Shown: positions 25,961 through 34,878 of the stretch, one piece after another | Position numbering within the stretch: position 1 is the first letter of the stretch | Layout: the number at the start of each line of letters is the position of its first letter | NCBI GenBank assembly: GCA_016871755.1 | Contig: VHCJ01000010.1 | Coordinates: 1-64,000, forward strand | Reading direction: 5' to 3' | DNA length: 64,000 bases | Source of the DNA: Verrucomicrobiota bacterium | GTDB lineage: Bacteria; Verrucomicrobiota; Verrucomicrobiia; Opitutales; Opitutaceae | Translations under genes and position numbers: made by a program | Notes under the pieces: model-generated | Databases searched by the model: none | What the model was told of the DNA's origin: nothing | Seen by the model: only the letters and a program-made list of their open reading frames with translations

Positions 25961-28050
25961 ACTCCACCACGCGACGTCACTTCCTCCAAACCGGCGTCGC
26001 CCTTTCGGCGCTGGCTCCGCTTTCCCGCCTCGGTGCCACCAGCCCGTCCAGCCCGCCGGCTTCGTCGTCCGGGGCGTCAGGCGCGGGCCGCGGCCTGCTG
26101 TTCGATCGGTCGGATCTACCCCGGATCCGGGAGAACCTTGAGCATCCCCGCCTCGCCGAGGTCCGGGCCATGCTTCGCAACGCGGACCTCGCCGCCGAGA
26201 CCCGCTTCCTCACCACCGAGTTGCGGCTGACCAACCATGTCACCGACTTCATGCGCTGCTGGCGACTGGTGCAGAACTCCGCCTTCGCCTATGCCGTCTG
26301 GGGTGAAGCGCCGCAGCGGGACCTGTGCCTCCTCGCGATCCGGCGGCTCTGCGACTACAAGCGCTGGGACTACTTTCTTGAGGGCGGATCGCTGACGATC
26401 GGACTGCAGCGCGCACCGGAGGCGACCATCGCCACCGTTTACGCGTTGGACTGGCTCGGCGATGCGATCCCGAGCGACCTGCGCGCGCGGGTCGAGCAAC
26501 GCATCCAGGACGAAGGCGCGCCAGCCTGTTACCGCACACTCTATGGCCTGAAGTACCCCGACCGCGTGCGGGGATGGTCGATCGATCCGGAAGACGACAT
26601 GAAGTTCCGCTTCGATCTGAGCCGCTGGCCCCTGATCCTCAACTCCACGAACCTGAAGGTGATTCCCACCTGCGGCCTCGGACTCGCCGGACTGTGGTTC
26701 CAAGGGCGCCATCCGCAGGCGGAGCGCTGGCTTGAGATGGCTCGCCAGAGCGCCCAGGCCTTCGCGGTCATGTACGGCAAGGATGGCTCCTACGACGAAG
26801 GAATCGGCTACTGGGGCTATACGACCTCGCATCTGGCCATCCTGGCGGAGGCGCTGCACCGACGCCTCGGTGTCGACGACCGCGGGCTGATCAACTACCC
26901 GGGCACGGTGCGCCACGCGCTCGCCATGGCGATGCCCTGCGCGGGCGAGGTGATCAAGGACCCGAACATGGACAAAGCCTACAACGCCACGCCCAAGATC
27001 AACTACGCACCCACGCAGGACGTCGTGAACTTCGGCGATGCCGGCAGCGGCATGGACGTAACGGTGGCAGGCTGGGTCGGCCGCAACGCCAACGATCCGC
27101 TCTGCCACTACGTCTCGCACGAGATCGGGGGACTCAAGCAACTGCAGGCGGCCGTCTGGTTCTGGCCTCAGACCAAGACCGCACCTCCGGGTCCCGCACT
27201 CCACGACGTCCGCATGAGCAACGATTGGGTGGTCTCCCGCACGGGTTGGAGCCCCGAGGACACGGTGATGGCCCTGCGCAGTGGCGGTCCGGCGAACCAC
27301 GAGCACGCCGACCGCAACAGCGTGATCCTGAAGGCGCACGGCGAGCGCCTCTTCCACGACCCCTTCCGGGCCGCTTACTCACCGACCCTGCCCCACTGGC
27401 TGCTCCGTCAGACGGAGGCGCACACGGCCGTGCTGATCGACGGCAAGGGGCACCAGTACCACGACGGTCGTGAAGGAACGAACTCCTCGTTTGCTGAAGC
27501 GCGGGTCACGGCGTACGCGACCGGCCAGCAGTGGATGTGCGTGACCAGCGATGCCACCGACGCGTATGCACTCGTCTTGCCCGACGTACGTCACGTCGAA
27601 CGCACGGTGGTGGTCTTGAAGCCCGACGTCGTGCTCCTGCTGGACCGCGTTCAGCTGGAGAAGGCGCGGTCGGTGCAGCTTCGTTTTCAAGCCTTCAATG
27701 ACGATGGTCGGGCGCAGGTCACGGCGAGCGAGACGCGTTTCGCGATCCAGCGTCCGCTCGCGGTCGCCCACGGTGTCGCGTACTCCTCCGCTCCGCTCCG
27801 GACGGAAACAGCCCGGCTGGCGCTGCCGGAGGCAGACGGGGTCTTCCCCTACGCCCAGGTCTCCTCACCCTCCGCCACCCGTCACGAGATCCTGACGGTG
27901 GTGAGCACCGGCCCATCCGGCAGTGCGCCAGGCGGCCTCGTGGCCGTCAGGGAGGCGGACGGATGGTCAATCCGCGGCGAGCACCGGGGCCGCCGCTATA
28001 CGGCTCGCCTCCGCGTCGCCGACGGCACCGCCCCGCAGTTCGTTGCCTGA
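25957..28050 (+). CDS. Tat-exported heparinase II/III-family protein
   Basis: The 697-residue product starts with a twin-arginine signal (TTRRHFLQTGVALSALAPLSRLG). The body has an N-terminal alpha/alpha toroid (YDEGIGYWGYTTSHLAILAE, typical of the lyase active-site Tyr/His region) and a C-terminal beta-sandwich (GGPANHEHADRNSVILKAHGERLFHD, then VRHVERTVVVLKPDVVLLLDRV). Heparinase II/III-like enzymes cleave uronate-containing polysaccharides by beta-elimination. It is distinct from, but similar in build to, the two toroid paralogues in the window. It is followed after 2 bases by a symporter gene, fitting degradation then uptake. Confidence 0.85.
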   Translation: MNSTTRRHFLQTGVALSALAPLSRLGATSPSSPPASSSGASGAGRGLLFDRSDLPRIRENLEHPRLAEVRAMLRNADLAAETRFLTTELRLTNHVTDFMRCWRLVQNSAFAYAVWGEAPQRDLCLLAIRRLCDYKRWDYFLEGGSLTIGLQRAPEATIATVYALDWLGDAIPSDLRARVEQRIQDEGAPACYRTLYGLKYPDRVRGWSIDPEDDMKFRFDLSRWPLILNSTNLKVIPTCGLGLAGLWFQGRHPQAERWLEMARQSAQAFAVMYGKDGSYDEGIGYWGYTTSHLAILAEALHRRLGVDDRGLINYPGTVRHALAMAMPCAGEVIKDPNMDKAYNATPKINYAPTQDVVNFGDAGSGMDVTVAGWVGRNANDPLCHYVSHEIGGLKQLQAAVWFWPQTKTAPPGPALHDVRMSNDWVVSRTGWSPEDTVMALRSGGPANHEHADRNSVILKAHGERLFHDPFRAAYSPTLPHWLLRQTEAHTAVLIDGKGHQYHDGREGTNSSFAEARVTAYATGQQWMCVTSDATDAYALVLPDVRHVERTVVVLKPDVVLLLDRVQLEKARSVQLRFQAFNDDGRAQVTASETRFAIQRPLAVAHGVAYSSAPLRTETARLALPEADGVFPYAQVSSPSATRHEILTVVSTGPSGSAPGGLVAVREADGWSIRGEHRGRRYTARLRVADGTAPQFVA

Positions 28051-28052
28051 CC

Positions 28053-29828
28053 ATGCCCGCCTTCAACACCGTCAACGCCTACGACTACGGGCTGATCCTC
28101 CTGTACTTCGTGATCGTGGTTCTGGTCGGCTTCTATGCCGCCCGGAAGAATCGGGGGACGGATGATTACTTCCGCGCCGGCGGACAGATTCCGTGGGTGC
28201 TGGCGGGGTTATCGAACTGGGTCTCCGGCTTCTCGGCGTTCATGTTCGTCGCGGCCGCCGGATACACCTACCGCATCGGGGTCGGCGCGATCCTGCTCTT
28301 CACGATGGCGGCACCGGCGTACCTCGTCGGCTACTTCTACTTCGCGAAGATGTGGCGACGGGCGCGCCTCGACACGCCCCTGCAGTTCCTGACGCGCCGC
28401 TTCTCTCCCTCGACCACGTACTTCTATTCCGTGACCGCGATCGTTCCGCAGGTGGTCGGGATTGGGCAAGGCCTGTACATCCTCTGCATCTTCGTCTCCA
28501 CCGCGCTCGGCTTCGGCGGGCGCATGTTCAACCTGGGTGGATTGGAATTGAGCGGGTTGCAGGTCTCGATCCTCGTCGTGGGCGCGGTGATGGTCCTGTA
28601 CACGGTCATCGGCGGACTCTGGGCAGCCGTGTTATCCGATGCCGTTCAGTCCGTGATCATCGTGGTGATGACCGTGATCATCTTCCCGGTCTCGTACCTG
28701 CATCTCGGCGGCGAGGGAGGCTGGTCGGCCGGCGTGCAACGCCTCATCGATGAAGTTCCCGCCGGCTACTTCTCCCTGCAGGGAACCGCGGCGGATCCGT
28801 GGTTCCTCCTTGGGTACGCGATCAACTGCCTGCTCGGCTACAATGTCGCCTGGCATCTTGCGCAACGGTACTATTCGGTGCCCGATGAGCGCGGTGCCCG
28901 CAAGATGGCCCTGCTCTGCGCGATCCTCTCTTTCGTCGGCCCGCTGCTTTGGATCCTGCCGGTGATGGCGGCGCGGGTGATCTTCCCGGACATTGGCTCG
29001 CTCTGGCCCACGCTGAAGGAGCCAGCTGAGGCCTCCTACGTCTCGCTCGCACTGCTGCTCCTGCCGCACGGCTTGATCGGCTTCGTCGTCTCCGCCGTGC
29101 TCTCCGCGACGCTGGGTCAGGCCAACGATGCGTTCAACTGGCTGTCCGCAACCACCACGCGCGACATCTACGTGCCCCTGCACCGCCGCTGGCGGGGCGG
29201 GGAGCCCTCGGATCGCCGCCAACTCCGGGTGGCGCAGGCGACGATGTTCGTCGTGGGAGCGCTCGGCATCGCCGTGGCGCTGTACATCCCGCGCTTCGGC
29301 GGCGCCTTCGAATTCGCCCTGCAGTACTACTCCCTCATGGCGGCGTTCATGATGCCTGTCGCGCTTGGCATGGTCTTCCGCCGGACCCCCTGGTGGTCAG
29401 GCATCGCCTCGTGCTCCGCCGCGCTGGTCGTGGCGATCACGCTGATGGTGCTGGGCGTGTGGGAGTCCAATCCGCTCGCCCGCAACGTCCTCAGCGAAGC
29501 GGTCGCCGCGACGATCGTGTTCGCGCTGTCCGCCCGCTGGTACCGCGCGGAGGACCCGCGCCACGCGGAGATCGAGCGCCTCGACCGCGATTTGCGCACG
29601 CCGGTGCCGGATGCGCCGGTCGCCTCGCACGCCGGGCTCGCGGTGTATGGCGTCATCGGGACGATGACGTTGGTGCTCGGTGCCGTGCTCTCGCTCTGCA
29701 CCCTCCTGCCGGGCTCGGCCCTCGCTCCCGCCAGCCGCAACCTCGTCGCGGGCCTTCTCCTCATTGCCATCGGTCTCGCCCTGCGCAAGGTTGCCTCCCG
29801 CGCCGCCGTTCCCTTGCCGCGCCCATGA
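28053..29828 (+). CDS. Sodium:solute symporter (SSS/SLC5 family)
   Basis: The 591-residue product is a multi-spanning membrane protein with SSS features: YGLILLYFVIVVLVGFYAA as first helix, TDDYFRAGGQIPWVLAGLSNW, YTVIGGLWAAVLSDAVQSVI and FVVSAVLSATLGQANDAFNW. These carriers couple sodium influx to uptake of sugars, amino acids or other small molecules; relatives in glycan loci often carry uronates or monosaccharides. The ATG at 28053 is used because the upstream in-frame extension overlaps the heparinase gene. It overlaps the isochorismatase-like gene by ATGA. Confidence 0.9.
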   Translation: MPAFNTVNAYDYGLILLYFVIVVLVGFYAARKNRGTDDYFRAGGQIPWVLAGLSNWVSGFSAFMFVAAAGYTYRIGVGAILLFTMAAPAYLVGYFYFAKMWRRARLDTPLQFLTRRFSPSTTYFYSVTAIVPQVVGIGQGLYILCIFVSTALGFGGRMFNLGGLELSGLQVSILVVGAVMVLYTVIGGLWAAVLSDAVQSVIIVVMTVIIFPVSYLHLGGEGGWSAGVQRLIDEVPAGYFSLQGTAADPWFLLGYAINCLLGYNVAWHLAQRYYSVPDERGARKMALLCAILSFVGPLLWILPVMAARVIFPDIGSLWPTLKEPAEASYVSLALLLLPHGLIGFVVSAVLSATLGQANDAFNWLSATTTRDIYVPLHRRWRGGEPSDRRQLRVAQATMFVVGALGIAVALYIPRFGGAFEFALQYYSLMAAFMMPVALGMVFRRTPWWSGIASCSAALVVAITLMVLGVWESNPLARNVLSEAVAATIVFALSARWYRAEDPRHAEIERLDRDLRTPVPDAPVASHAGLAVYGVIGTMTLVLGAVLSLCTLLPGSALAPASRNLVAGLLLIAIGLALRKVASRAAVPLPRP

Positions 29829-30664
29829 GCCGCGTCCTCCGCCTTCCCACTCGCCTGTACCAGCAGTTCGACGCGGACATCTCGCGCCCGGTGCCGGCGG
29901 AGTCCTACGGCGGCTGGACCGTGGGCGAGGTTGATCTTTCCCTCGATCACACCGCCGTCGTCGTGATGCACGCCTGGGACTGCGGCCGTCCCGAGGAGTA
30001 CCCCGGCTGGCGGCGCGCCGTGGAATACCACGGGCGCGCCGAACGCATCCTGCGCGACGTCTTTCCTCCCCTCCTTCGGGGCGTCCGTCACTCAGGCCTG
30101 CCGCTGTTCCACGTCGTCGGTGGAGGGCGTGACTACTACTCTCACCTTCCGGGCCATCGCCGCGCCCGCACCCTCGCGGGACCCACGCCCGAGCGCCTTC
30201 CCGTCGCCGCCGATCCCGTCTACGACGCACTCCGGGCACAACGCCCCAGCCAGATTTCTCCGGGGCGGCACAATCAAGCCGACATCGCGGCCGGATTCGA
30301 GAAACTGGACTTCGCTCCCACCGCTCGTCCGGTCGGCGACGAAGGCATCGCCGAGGATGCCCCTCAACTTGCCGCGCTTTGCCGGGCCGCCGGGATCAAT
30401 CACCTCATCTACGCCGGTTTTGCGATCAACTGGTGCCTGCTCATGTCGCCCGGCGGGATGGTCGACATGGCGCGCCACGGCGTGATCTGCTCCGCACTGG
30501 AGGACGCGGTCACGGCGGTGGAAAACCGCGAGACGGCGCGAGAGGAGCGCGAGAAGCAGCAGGCGCTCTGGCGCGTGTCCCTCGAATTCGGTTTTGTGTT
30601 CTCGTCCCGTGATCTGCTCGCGGGCCTCGCCGGAGCCGGCGGGTCCGCGTCGCCGGCCTCATGA
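29825..30664 (+). CDS. Isochorismatase-like cysteine hydrolase
   Basis: The 279-residue product has the isochorismatase-like fold pattern: DHTAVVVMHAWDCG carrying the catalytic-Asp strand, a central GLPLFHVVGGG strand and HLIYAGFAINWCLLMSPGGM, where Cys204 sits in the nucleophile position of amide hydrolases such as N-carbamoylsarcosine amidase and nicotinamidase. It lacks a signal peptide. The sequence is longer than typical members (about 180-200) through an insert around residues 95-150. Location between a symporter and a DegT aminotransferase with overlapping ends suggests it hydrolyses an amide or carbamoyl group of an imported substrate; this is inference. Confidence 0.75.
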   Translation: MSRVLRLPTRLYQQFDADISRPVPAESYGGWTVGEVDLSLDHTAVVVMHAWDCGRPEEYPGWRRAVEYHGRAERILRDVFPPLLRGVRHSGLPLFHVVGGGRDYYSHLPGHRRARTLAGPTPERLPVAADPVYDALRAQRPSQISPGRHNQADIAAGFEKLDFAPTARPVGDEGIAEDAPQLAALCRAAGINHLIYAGFAINWCLLMSPGGMVDMARHGVICSALEDAVTAVENRETAREEREKQQALWRVSLEFGFVFSSRDLLAGLAGAGGSASPAS

Positions 30665-31896
30665 GCACCGCCCGTTTCCGTCCCCCACTCGGTCTCGGCT
30701 CGGCCGCGATCGGCCCTGAGGAGGAGGCCCTCGTGCTCGACGTCCTCCGGCGCGGCGAACTGTTCCGCTATTACGGCAACGATCCGGCTCGCCCGCCCCC
30801 GATGGTGGCCGCCGTGGAACGCGAGGCCGCGGAGCGCTTCGGCATCCCCTACACGCTCGGCGTCACCAGCGGCACCGCAGCCCTCGAGGTCGCCCTCGCC
30901 GCGGCTGGCATCGGGCCTGGCGATGAGGTAATCATTCCGGCGTGGAGTTGGATCTCCTGCTTCACGTCCGTCGTGCGCACCGGGGCGCGTCCCGTGTTGG
31001 CGGAGATTGACGCTTCGCTCTGCCTCGATCCCGAGGAGGTGGCGCGGAGGGCCACGCCGCGCACGAGGGCGGTGCTGGTGGTGCATTACCAAGGTGCCGC
31101 AGCCGATCTTGAGCCGATGCTCCACGCCGCGCACCGCCGCGGCCTGTTCGTGATCGAGGACTGCGCGGAGGCACCCGGAGCGACCTACCGGGGCCGTCCG
31201 GTCGGGTCATGGGGCGACGCCGCCATCTACAGCTTTCAGCACAACAAACCCATCACCGCCGGAGAGGGTGGCCTCGTGGCCACGCGCGACCTCCGCCTCT
31301 ACGAGCGCGCTGTGCGATTGAGTGACCTTGGGCAGTACCGGCCCCACCACGCACAGGTCACACCCCCGCGAGAGGCCCCCTTCTCCGGCGGCCAGTGTCG
31401 CATGTCCGAGTTGACCGCCGCCGTGGCGCTGGCCCAGCTGCGCAAACTGGACCGCATCCGCGACCACTGTCGTCGGCTCAAGTCGCGTATCCTTGCCCAG
31501 GCGGGAAACCTGACTGGCTTCTCGTGGCGTCCCCTCGCTGACCCGGCCGGCGACTTTGGATTCGAGCTCTACGGCTATGCGCCATCCGCGGATGCGGCGG
31601 CTCAGCTCCGTGAACAACTCGATGCCTGCGGCGTCTGGTGCCAGAAGCGGACCGGAACCTATCCCCAGTACCATCGCGAGTACGTGAAGACCGGGCTCAC
31701 CGCGCATCCTGCGCTCTCGCCCTTCCGCGATCTGTCACCGTGGCCGGCACACGGCTATCGGGCGGAAGATTTCCCGCGGACCGAGGACCTGACGAGCCGG
31801 TTCGTCGCCCTGCCGATCGGCTGGCGTTTCACGGACGACGACGCCGATCACATCGCGTCGAGCCTCCGCGACGTGACGACGGGCACCTCGGGGTAA
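30661..31896 (+). CDS. DegT/DnrJ/EryC1/StrS-family PLP aminotransferase 1
   Basis: The 411-residue product matches sugar aminotransferases: VTSGTAALEVALAAAGIGPGDEVI, WSWISCF, VVHYQGAAADL, FVIEDCAEAPGATYRG and SFQHNKPITAGEGG with Lys196 as PLP Lys. The family makes or consumes amino sugars and aminocyclitols using keto sugars and usually Glu/Gln. It closes the 22.0-31.9 kb operon (ATGA overlap with the isochorismatase-like gene) and converges on a second DegT gene. Two such enzymes in a locus with degradative genes rather than a glycan-export locus are unusual. Confidence 0.88.
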   Translation: MSTARFRPPLGLGSAAIGPEEEALVLDVLRRGELFRYYGNDPARPPPMVAAVEREAAERFGIPYTLGVTSGTAALEVALAAAGIGPGDEVIIPAWSWISCFTSVVRTGARPVLAEIDASLCLDPEEVARRATPRTRAVLVVHYQGAAADLEPMLHAAHRRGLFVIEDCAEAPGATYRGRPVGSWGDAAIYSFQHNKPITAGEGGLVATRDLRLYERAVRLSDLGQYRPHHAQVTPPREAPFSGGQCRMSELTAAVALAQLRKLDRIRDHCRRLKSRILAQAGNLTGFSWRPLADPAGDFGFELYGYAPSADAAAQLREQLDACGVWCQKRTGTYPQYHREYVKTGLTAHPALSPFRDLSPWPAHGYRAEDFPRTEDLTSRFVALPIGWRFTDDDADHIASSLRDVTTGTSG

Positions 31897-31943
31897 GTGG
31901 CGACCTTCCGCGGTCGGAGTCCCCAGGCCGAAATCCCGACGTC

Positions 31944-31981
31944 GGGGCTTCGCGATGCCGCAGCCGGGAGTCCGAAGCCCC
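31944..31981. terminator. Hairpin between convergent DegT genes
   Basis: GGGGCTTCG and CGAAGCCCC form a perfect 9-bp stem around a 20-base loop in the 139-base gap between converging genes. No T-tract follows on either strand, so a terminator function is only plausible. Confidence 0.35.
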
Positions 31982-32035
31982 GCGACCACGACGTCGAAGT
32001 CCCGCCACCGCCGCCGGCAGACCAAGCGGACGATT

Positions 32036-33250
32036 TCAGGCGATCCGCAAGCGACCGGCGACCATCTCGATCGCCCGGGCGACCTTGTCGATGTAGCCGT
32101 CGCTCATGGCCTCGTTGATCGGAAGCGTGATGCCGTCGCGCAGGATCGCCTCCGCGACCGGGCATTCAACCGCACGGTAGTCCATCCGCGTCAGTCCCAG
32201 ATCGCGGACGGGCCAGTGACCGCCGAAGAAGTTGTGGTTCTGGAACACGGGATACCGATAAAGGGGAGCGGAGATGTAGCCGGCCCCCGCTGCCACTCCC
32301 TCCGTGCGCAACGCGGCGGCGAACGCATCCCGGTCGCCGGAGAAGCGGCCCAACTCCAGTCGAAGGAAGTAGAACCAGTAGGAGTGATAGGCGCCCGCGA
32401 GCGTCTCCGGTGGAAGAACGCCCGGAACGTTCCGCAGCGCCCGCGTCAACCGCTCACCCAAGCGGTTTCGCGCCGCGACCAGCGCCGCGAGCTTCGTGAG
32501 TTGCGCGGCGGCGACCGCCGCCTGCGGCTCGCTCATCCGGTAGTTGGGAGCGAGGTCCGCCGGTTCGCGACCGCCGCCCACGCGGTCGTAGCACTTGTCG
32601 CCCCACTTCGAGAGTCCGGCACCGCGGTCATCATCGTTGGTGGCGACGATCCCGCCATCACCGCAGCTCACGTGCTTGAAGTCATTGAATGAATAGCACG
32701 CCAAGTCCCCGGCGAGTCCGACCGGTCGGTTGTCGATGCGTGCGCCCCACGCCTGGGCGCAGTCCTCGATCACGGCGATCCCGCGCGGGCGGCACAGCGC
32801 GACCAAGGCTGCCAGGTCACAAGGATTGCCCGCCAGATGCACCGGCATGATCGCTCGGGTGCGCGGCGTGATCGCACGTGCGACGGACCCGGGATCGAGG
32901 GTGTACGTGCGGGGATCGACGTCGGCAAAGACGGGAACGCCCTGTTGGTACAGAATGCCGATGACCGATCCCATGTCGGTGATCGGCGGCACGATGACCT
33001 CGTCGCCCGGCTGCAGGCGCAGGGCCGCGACGGCCACATGCAAGGCCGCCGAGCCCGAGGACGTGGGGAATACGTGGCGCAGCGGAGTGTGATTCTGGAA
33101 CTCACGGGTCAGGGCGGTCGTCTGCGGGCCCTTCCAGTAGAAAAGGGAGTCCTGGCGCACCATCTCGGTGAGTCGGTGCAACTCGGCCTCCCCCCAGCGA
33201 CGGGGCCGGGGAACGGGTTCGTCGACGATCGGGATCGGCGGCATAGTCAT
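32036..33250 (-). CDS. DegT/DnrJ/EryC1/StrS-family PLP aminotransferase 2
   Basis: The 404-residue product has FPTSSGSAALHVAVAALRLQPGDEV, PVHLAGNPCDL, IEDCAQAWGA and NDFKHVSCGDGG with Lys192 in the PLP position. The GDGG after the Lys replaces the common GEGG. It differs clearly from the enzyme at 30661-31896, so it is not a recent duplicate. It is the last gene of the three-gene minus operon headed by two amidohydrolase-like genes; its ATG overlaps the upstream stop. An amino-sugar or aminocyclitol intermediate is the likely substrate. Confidence 0.88.
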   Translation of the reverse strand: MTMPPIPIVDEPVPRPRRWGEAELHRLTEMVRQDSLFYWKGPQTTALTREFQNHTPLRHVFPTSSGSAALHVAVAALRLQPGDEVIVPPITDMGSVIGILYQQGVPVFADVDPRTYTLDPGSVARAITPRTRAIMPVHLAGNPCDLAALVALCRPRGIAVIEDCAQAWGARIDNRPVGLAGDLACYSFNDFKHVSCGDGGIVATNDDDRGAGLSKWGDKCYDRVGGGREPADLAPNYRMSEPQAAVAAAQLTKLAALVAARNRLGERLTRALRNVPGVLPPETLAGAYHSYWFYFLRLELGRFSGDRDAFAAALRTEGVAAGAGYISAPLYRYPVFQNHNFFGGHWPVRDLGLTRMDYRAVECPVAEAILRDGITLPINEAMSDGYIDKVARAIEMVAGRLRIA

Positions 33251-34005
33251 GCGTTAAGGAAGCGCTCCAGATTGGCACCGAGCAGTGCGCGCTTGGCTGA
33301 GGGCGAAATGCGGGCGCGGGCGAATTTCGCCGGCGCCGCCGCGGTTTCGAGGATCGGTGTGTGCGAGGCGAACACGACCTGCCGGGCGGGCACCGCCGCC
33401 AGCGCGGTGCGCAGCGTCTCCAGCCACTCGACGAACGCGAGGTCCACCCTCACCTGCGGACGACCCGCGGTCAGCGTGGCGGCCTCGGTCCGGAGCACGC
33501 CGGAGAGGAGCACCGGCTCGCCGGGGAACGCATCGAGGAAGCGCGTCAACGCCGGCACCTTCGGCGGACGCAGGCTCACCGCATGATGCTCGTGTCGCTC
33601 GTCGATCAGCCGTACCTGGATCGCGACCTTCACGCCCCGCCGGCGACACTCGGCCATCAGGGAACGCATGGCGGGACCCGTCAGAACCACGCGATGGTAC
33701 GACGGCAGGACCCGCACCAGACGGACGGGGCCGCGGTCGAGACAGTCCTGCAGTTGATCCCGCCAGTCCGCCACCGCCGGGTTGATCACCGGTGCCACCT
33801 CAAGGCTGGGGACTCCGCGAACCGCGCGGAAGAGCGCTCGATTGGCCGGCCCCGGCTCCGGTGCGAACGCGGCATCGAGCGGCGAGACGAGCGCGCGATC
33901 GATGCCGTGCGCGCGGAGGTGGCGGGCGAGTCCAGCGGCGTTGCGCTGGGCGAGGAACGCGAAGGGCCAGTGGCCCAGCCAGGTAAGTGCGTCGAAGACC
34001 TTCAT
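33247..34005 (-). CDS. Amidohydrolase-2-like TIM-barrel protein without the HxH motif
   Basis: The 252-residue product starts MKVFDALTWLGHWPFAF, which occupies the place where metal-dependent amidohydrolases carry DxHxH; here the histidine pair is absent. Later strands (VAPVINPAV, VRLVRVLPSYH, GVKVAIQVRLID, VVFASHTPI) fit the barrel. It overlaps by ATGA with the next upstream gene, which keeps the HxH motif. It could be a catalytically weak partner of that enzyme or use other residues. The start at 34005 gives a complete barrel; the longer frame overlaps the neighbour and is rejected. Confidence 0.65.
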   Translation of the reverse strand: MKVFDALTWLGHWPFAFLAQRNAAGLARHLRAHGIDRALVSPLDAAFAPEPGPANRALFRAVRGVPSLEVAPVINPAVADWRDQLQDCLDRGPVRLVRVLPSYHRVVLTGPAMRSLMAECRRRGVKVAIQVRLIDERHEHHAVSLRPPKVPALTRFLDAFPGEPVLLSGVLRTEAATLTAGRPQVRVDLAFVEWLETLRTALAAVPARQVVFASHTPILETAAAPAKFARARISPSAKRALLGANLERFLNA

Positions 34006-34772
34006 GGCAGGCGCAGGAGTTCGCGGGCGTTCTCGCGGAGGATGCGACGTTCCGCGTCGCGGCCCAACCCCGCACCCGTGATGCGTGCGATCGCCACGGC
34101 GAAATCGCGGATCGGCGCGTCCGAGCCGTACAGCACGCGCTCGGCGCCCAGCTTCTCCACGGCATAAGCCACGATCCCCGCCTCGGGTGCGGCGCCGGAG
34201 GTGTCGACCACGAGGTTGTCGCAATCCCGCGCCGCCAGCACGCCCCGCACGCCGCAGCCGGTCAGATGGGCCATGATCACGCGGACATTCGGAAAGCGCC
34301 GGGCAAGCAGGACCGCATCCTCCGGATCCGTGTGAAAGCTCCGCTGCCGGATCTTGGTCATGCTCCAGGCGTGCTGCAGCACCACGAGTCCATGGCGCTC
34401 CGCCGCCTGCATCACCGGCCGCATGCACGCATCGCGGGCGTTGTTCGCCACCTCGAGCTTGAGGCCGCGCATCCCCGGCACCGCCACGCAGCGCTCCACC
34501 TCGCGCCAAACCGCCCGCTCACCCAGAGTCGGGTTCAGGTAGCAGAACCCGGTCACTCGCCGCGGGTGACGCTGCACCAGCCAGAGCGTGTCATCGTTGA
34601 TCGAGCGCAGTTGATCCTCATCCGGGTTCCGCCCGAAAGCCAGGACGTCGCCCAGCGCCACCACATGCTCAATGCCATGCCGCTGCGCCTCGCGCAGGAA
34701 CGCGTCCGCAGCCTCACGCCCCGCCTGATGCTCGCGGAAATGCGGGTGCGTGTGGGCATCCAGGACAGTCAT
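34002..34772 (-). CDS. Amidohydrolase-family (amidohydrolase 2) metal-dependent hydrolase
   Basis: The 256-residue product begins MTVLDAHTHPHF with the HxH metal motif, has GMRGLKLEV, GLVVLQHAWS, VRVIMAHLTGCG and ends with VLYGSDAPIRDF carrying the catalytic Asp. Enzymes of this group hydrolyse lactones or amides, or decarboxylate. It heads a minus operon (next genes overlap by 4 bases) and diverges from the epimerase-like gene across a 106-base gap. A lactonase or amidase step in the sugar pathway is plausible. Confidence 0.82.
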   Translation of the reverse strand: MTVLDAHTHPHFREHQAGREAADAFLREAQRHGIEHVVALGDVLAFGRNPDEDQLRSINDDTLWLVQRHPRRVTGFCYLNPTLGERAVWREVERCVAVPGMRGLKLEVANNARDACMRPVMQAAERHGLVVLQHAWSMTKIRQRSFHTDPEDAVLLARRFPNVRVIMAHLTGCGVRGVLAARDCDNLVVDTSGAAPEAGIVAYAVEKLGAERVLYGSDAPIRDFAVAIARITGAGLGRDAERRILRENARELLRLP

Positions 34773-34878
34773 GAAAATTCAGCCACGCGGAGACGCAGCG
34801 AAGATGAGTTTGGGGTCTGCGAAATCGCTGACAAGCTCCGGTTGACGGGAGCGCGGGTTGACCTTGAAACTGGCACCC

